Below are positions 19,055-21,505 of a stretch of 21,505 nucleotides of DNA, piece by piece. Source of the DNA: Azolla pinnata (Eukaryota; Streptophyta; Polypodiopsida; Salviniales; Salviniaceae); NCBI GenBank assembly GCA_037176905.1, contig JBBBWG010002404.1, forward strand, positions 11,820 to 33,324. The letters are read 5' to 3'. The notes under the pieces were generated by a model. That model did no database searches and was not told the DNA's origin. It saw only the letters and a program-made list of their open reading frames with translations. Numbering within the stretch: the stretch's first letter is position 1; every line of letters starts with the position of its first letter. Made by a program: the position numbers and the translations under genes.

Positions 19055-20940
19055 GTGGGTGAGTTTTGGGCAAAGAAGAATTATATCATCGACCCATCAC
19101 AAATCATTGCAGTCAGCAATCCTTGATGGTTTGTGGTACTCCGGTGTCATCGCCAAGAGGTTGAAAGCTGTTTAAACAGAAATACAACCGACCAAGCCAT
19201 ATCTCTCAAGGTGCCATTGTAAAAAAATGGGTATGATAGAATTTATTCATAGACCACTGTGAGGGTGGATGGCTATCCATACATGTTCGACACACCCACA
19301 CACCATCAACTTAAAAGTTATTGGTAGAACAAAGCGTAGATGGCTGGGCTGTCTATACATATTGCCCAACGCGCACGAGATGAATTTGAAAATCTTCCAT
19401 CTTCAAGAATGAATCCCAAATTTTTTTAGTTTCTTATTGGGAGCAATGTGGGGGATTATTTCGTGATTTAGCCTCATCACCTCTGGATGCATACATAGTA
19501 CATATGTAGTTGCTGCCCACCCGCTTCAAAGCTTTGGTTCTGTTTACACTTGGTGCTTTGACGGACATGGATGAACACGGTCAAGAATAGCTTGGCAAAA
19601 TACGCGACAACAGTGGGAAACCATCCTCTAACTCCAATTAAGGGAGGAGGTCTCGACTCAGTGGACTGCCAATCGTCTGGGAACTTTTTCTTCTGGATTC
19701 CGTCTCGGTAAACTGAACAAAAAGCTGTTTTTGTGTCTCATCGAGAAGTTATGGGAGTTGTCAAGATGTCTTTCTTGTAATTACTCGATATATAATGACA
19801 CAATTTCTTGTGGATTGAAGCAACAAGACTCTAAAGTTGCCAAGACTCTAAAGTTGCCAGCTGCAAATACATTTGATCTTTAACATGTATATTATCGTGG
19901 TTTCAAACTATACAAACGCTTTTGGTGACCATAATCTCAGGCACGACATTGTGAATAGGATTTTGGTTACCTGGATTTGACTCAATGTGCCTTCTTATCT
20001 AATCAGTTTTAGTTATACTCAGATTTTGTGAGGATCGATCTTCGAGGGGTTTATATACAAGTAAGAGGCTATGTGATTAATTTATCGTGCTCTACTTGGT
20101 CGGCCAATCCATTGCTTGTAGCTAATAATGTTGGAAGGCACCGGTGAAACGACTAGTAAGCATGGAGATGCCATGGCGGAATTCGATCGATTGGCTCCGA
20201 GGTTTTCCAGAATCCATGAGGAAAGTAAGCTACAATCATCAGCCAAGAGAGAAATAGGAAGTGACCACCTGACGAATCAGAAGGCGCAGTCGAGTGTGGC
20301 TTCTTCCGATCGAGTGTGAGAACAAACCCCACAAGGAAGCGTGGGCAAGCAAGCTCATCTTCAGCTGTTCCCGCGTCAAGACATCTGCCAGTCTTTTTGA
20401 GGTCGTTCGTTCGTTGCCTTGTCGAAACCGCAGCCAATAATGCAGAGCCTTATAATGCCATTCAAATCATGCGTATCAACCGTGGATATAATTAGCGAGA
20501 TTGGAGGAAACGGCCATGGGGTGGATAGATTGATTGACGGGGTGGGGGGAAGTCATGTGGGGAGCTTTTGGAGCTGCCCTACCAGACCACGAGAACGAGA
20601 AGGGTGGTGGGTTCACATGGGATCCATGCAATGCAATGCAATGCACGTAATCGCGTCCCCCATGTCTCTTTCCGTCGATTATGAGGAAGCTCTCTGTTCG
20701 TTCGGGGGGGGGCCCCCCCTCATCCCCTCCCCGATGATATGATGGATCAATCCATCCATTCATGGCTGGCCGCGGCGAGAATTATGATGGGGAGCAATCG
20801 AATCAAGATAAACTATGGGTGCAGCATGCTGGATCGAATGCATCGCGTGCAAAAATTCTTGTGTTGCGAAAGAGACCGTTGCGTCCCCCCGCAGCGCGAT
20901 ACGGGATGTCTGGACGGGAGAGACTCTTGTCCCCCGGCCT
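19055..20940. other. Gene-free stretch upstream of the PR-1-like gene
   Basis: I see no gene. Its left part may be the last exon and 3' UTR of the fasciclin gene. It contains a perfect 17-bp tandem duplication (19824-19857), a short ATGCA run near 20627-20645, and a G9-C7 homopolymer palindrome at 20704-20719. A 63-codon plus-strand frame at 20128-20319 has no recognisable domain. Confidence 0.5.
19824..19857 (+). repeat. Perfect 17-bp tandem duplication
   Basis: CAAGACTCTAAAGTTGC occurs twice head to tail with no mismatch, which suggests a recent slippage or repair event. Confidence 0.9.
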
Positions 20941-20955
20941 CTCCCTCCCCTCCCT

Positions 20956-20963
20956 TGACGTCA
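20956..20963 (+). promoter_or_regulatory. TGACGTCA palindrome (TGA/bZIP site) in PR-1-like promoter
   Basis: The perfect 8-bp palindrome lies about 204 bp upstream of the putative TATA box. TGACG elements in PR-1 promoters are known binding sites for TGA-class bZIP factors acting with NPR1 in salicylic acid signalling. Its use here is inferred from motif and position only. Confidence 0.5.
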
Positions 20964-21010
20964 GAATGCGCGTATTTTCTCGGGATCTCCAGTTTCTTTC
21001 CGTAGATTGT

Positions 21011-21033
21011 TTATATATATATATATATATATA
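21011..21033. repeat. (TA)n dinucleotide run
   Basis: Roughly eleven TA units lie between the TGACGTCA box and the putative TATA box of the PR-1-like gene. It is probably an ordinary microsatellite rather than the functional TATA element. Confidence 0.9.
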
Positions 21034-21166
21034 CACAATTTAGGAGAAGAAAGGGACTGGGATGTGTCGGGGAAAGCGATGGTGTGGGGGCCGGGGGCTT
21101 TGGGGGTCCAACACAGGACCGGCTTGACAATTTTTATTTTTTTTTGCCGGGCCGATCTCGACGGCC

Positions 21167-21174
21167 TATATAAA
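21167..21174 (+). promoter_or_regulatory. TATA box of the PR-1-like gene
   Basis: TATATAAA lies in a GC-rich context (CGGCC before, GCCGCGGGC after), 167 bp upstream of the ATG. A transcription start about 30 bp downstream would give a leader of about 140 nt containing a CAG-rich stretch at 21261-21285. Confidence 0.7.
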
Positions 21175-21340
21175 GCCGCGGGCGGAAGCAAGCACATGGG
21201 ACGGAGCGAAGCACGGAAGAAAGAAAAAAAATAACTCCAAACCACAAGACCACAAGAACCCAGCAGCAGCAGCAGCAGTAGCAGCAAGAAGAAGCAACAG
21301 ACCCCCGGCGACGACGAGTAACAAGCTCGCAAAGTCCCCG

Positions 21341-21505
21341 ATGATGATGAGGACGGGGACGAGGCGCAGCTCGGGGGCATGGCTACTAGCCCTAGTGGTA
21401 ATGCTCGTGTCGTTGGCGATGGCGGCGGGGGCGAGGGGGCGGGGCCCGGCGGCGGCGCAGCGGCTGCAGTTCCTGCGCGCCCACAACGCGGTGCGGCGGC
21501 GCGTG
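21341..21505 (+). CDS. PR-1-like CAP-domain secreted protein (5' part only)
   Basis: The frame opens with MMMRTGTRRSSGAW and runs off the right edge after 55 codons. Residues 14-30 (WLLALVVMLVSLAMAAG) are a clear signal peptide. They are followed by ARGRGPAAAQ and then LQFLRAHNAVRRRV, the first helix of the CAP/PR-1 domain, where plant members typically read F-x-x-x-HNAAR. PR-1 proteins are secreted, about 160-170 residues, and many are induced by pathogens through salicylic acid; many CAP paralogues are not, so induction should not be assumed. The coding sequence is very GC-rich compared with the AT-rich flank, a contrast often seen in monocot genes. The three consecutive ATGs leave the exact start open by two codons. 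The catalytic or sterol-binding part lies outside the window. Confidence 0.88.
   Translation, partial: MMMRTGTRRSSGAWLLALVVMLVSLAMAAGARGRGPAAAQRLQFLRAHNAVRRRV

Noticed and set aside
20128..20319. 63-codon plus-strand frame
   Set aside because: No hydrophobic core, motif or splice context; too little to call a gene.
1228..21505. A functional cluster or novel multi-gene system
   Set aside because: The five genes belong to unrelated pathways and compartments, with large intergenic gaps and mixed orientations, as expected of ordinary plant gene space.

Overview
This is plant nuclear genomic DNA, almost certainly from a flowering plant. It carries spliced genes with GT-AG introns, abundant microsatellites, a telomere-type TTTAGGG run and proteins of recognisable land-plant families. 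The GC-rich first exon at the right edge would suit a monocot, but the species cannot be fixed from the sequence alone. No bacterial, viral or CRISPR-like system is visible.

Layout. Positions 1-1227 hold an unassigned upstream stretch and about 500 bp of degenerate CATG tetranucleotide repeats. The plus-strand XCT/XAP5 gene follows at 1228-4445; all 12 exons can be joined into one 335-residue frame. Positions 4446-5608 are intergenic plus a probable 5' leader. Positions 5609-6322 hold an apparently single-exon gene for an acidic 237-residue protein with one C-terminal membrane segment, of unrecognised family. Positions 6323-8084 are a convergent intergenic region with local tandem duplications. 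Positions 8085-14108 on the minus strand hold a 13-exon gene for a predicted chloroplast membrane protein of the Arabidopsis At5g03900 type (531 residues). Positions 14109-16777 are intergenic and end in a dense microsatellite block. Positions 16778-17602 on the plus strand encode a single-fasciclin-domain, FLA-like protein with a very long serine tract; its 3' end is unresolved. Positions 17603-21340 are non-coding as far as I can tell and end in the promoter and leader of a PR-1-like CAP-domain gene, of which only the first 55 codons (21341-21505) lie in the window.

The five genes do not form a functional cluster: they cover RNA processing/clock (XCT), an unknown membrane protein, a plastid membrane protein, a cell-surface or wall protein, and a secreted defence-type protein. 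The most notable signals are: a tandem triplication of the 3' splice site and start of XCT exon 7, whose two decoy copies lead to a premature stop; the RY-motif-like CATG array upstream of XCT; a short insertion flanked by 16-bp direct repeats at 306-383; a run of several different microsatellites that continues into the fasciclin coding sequence; and a perfect TGACGTCA box upstream of the PR-1-like gene. I found no convincing undescribed multi-gene system.
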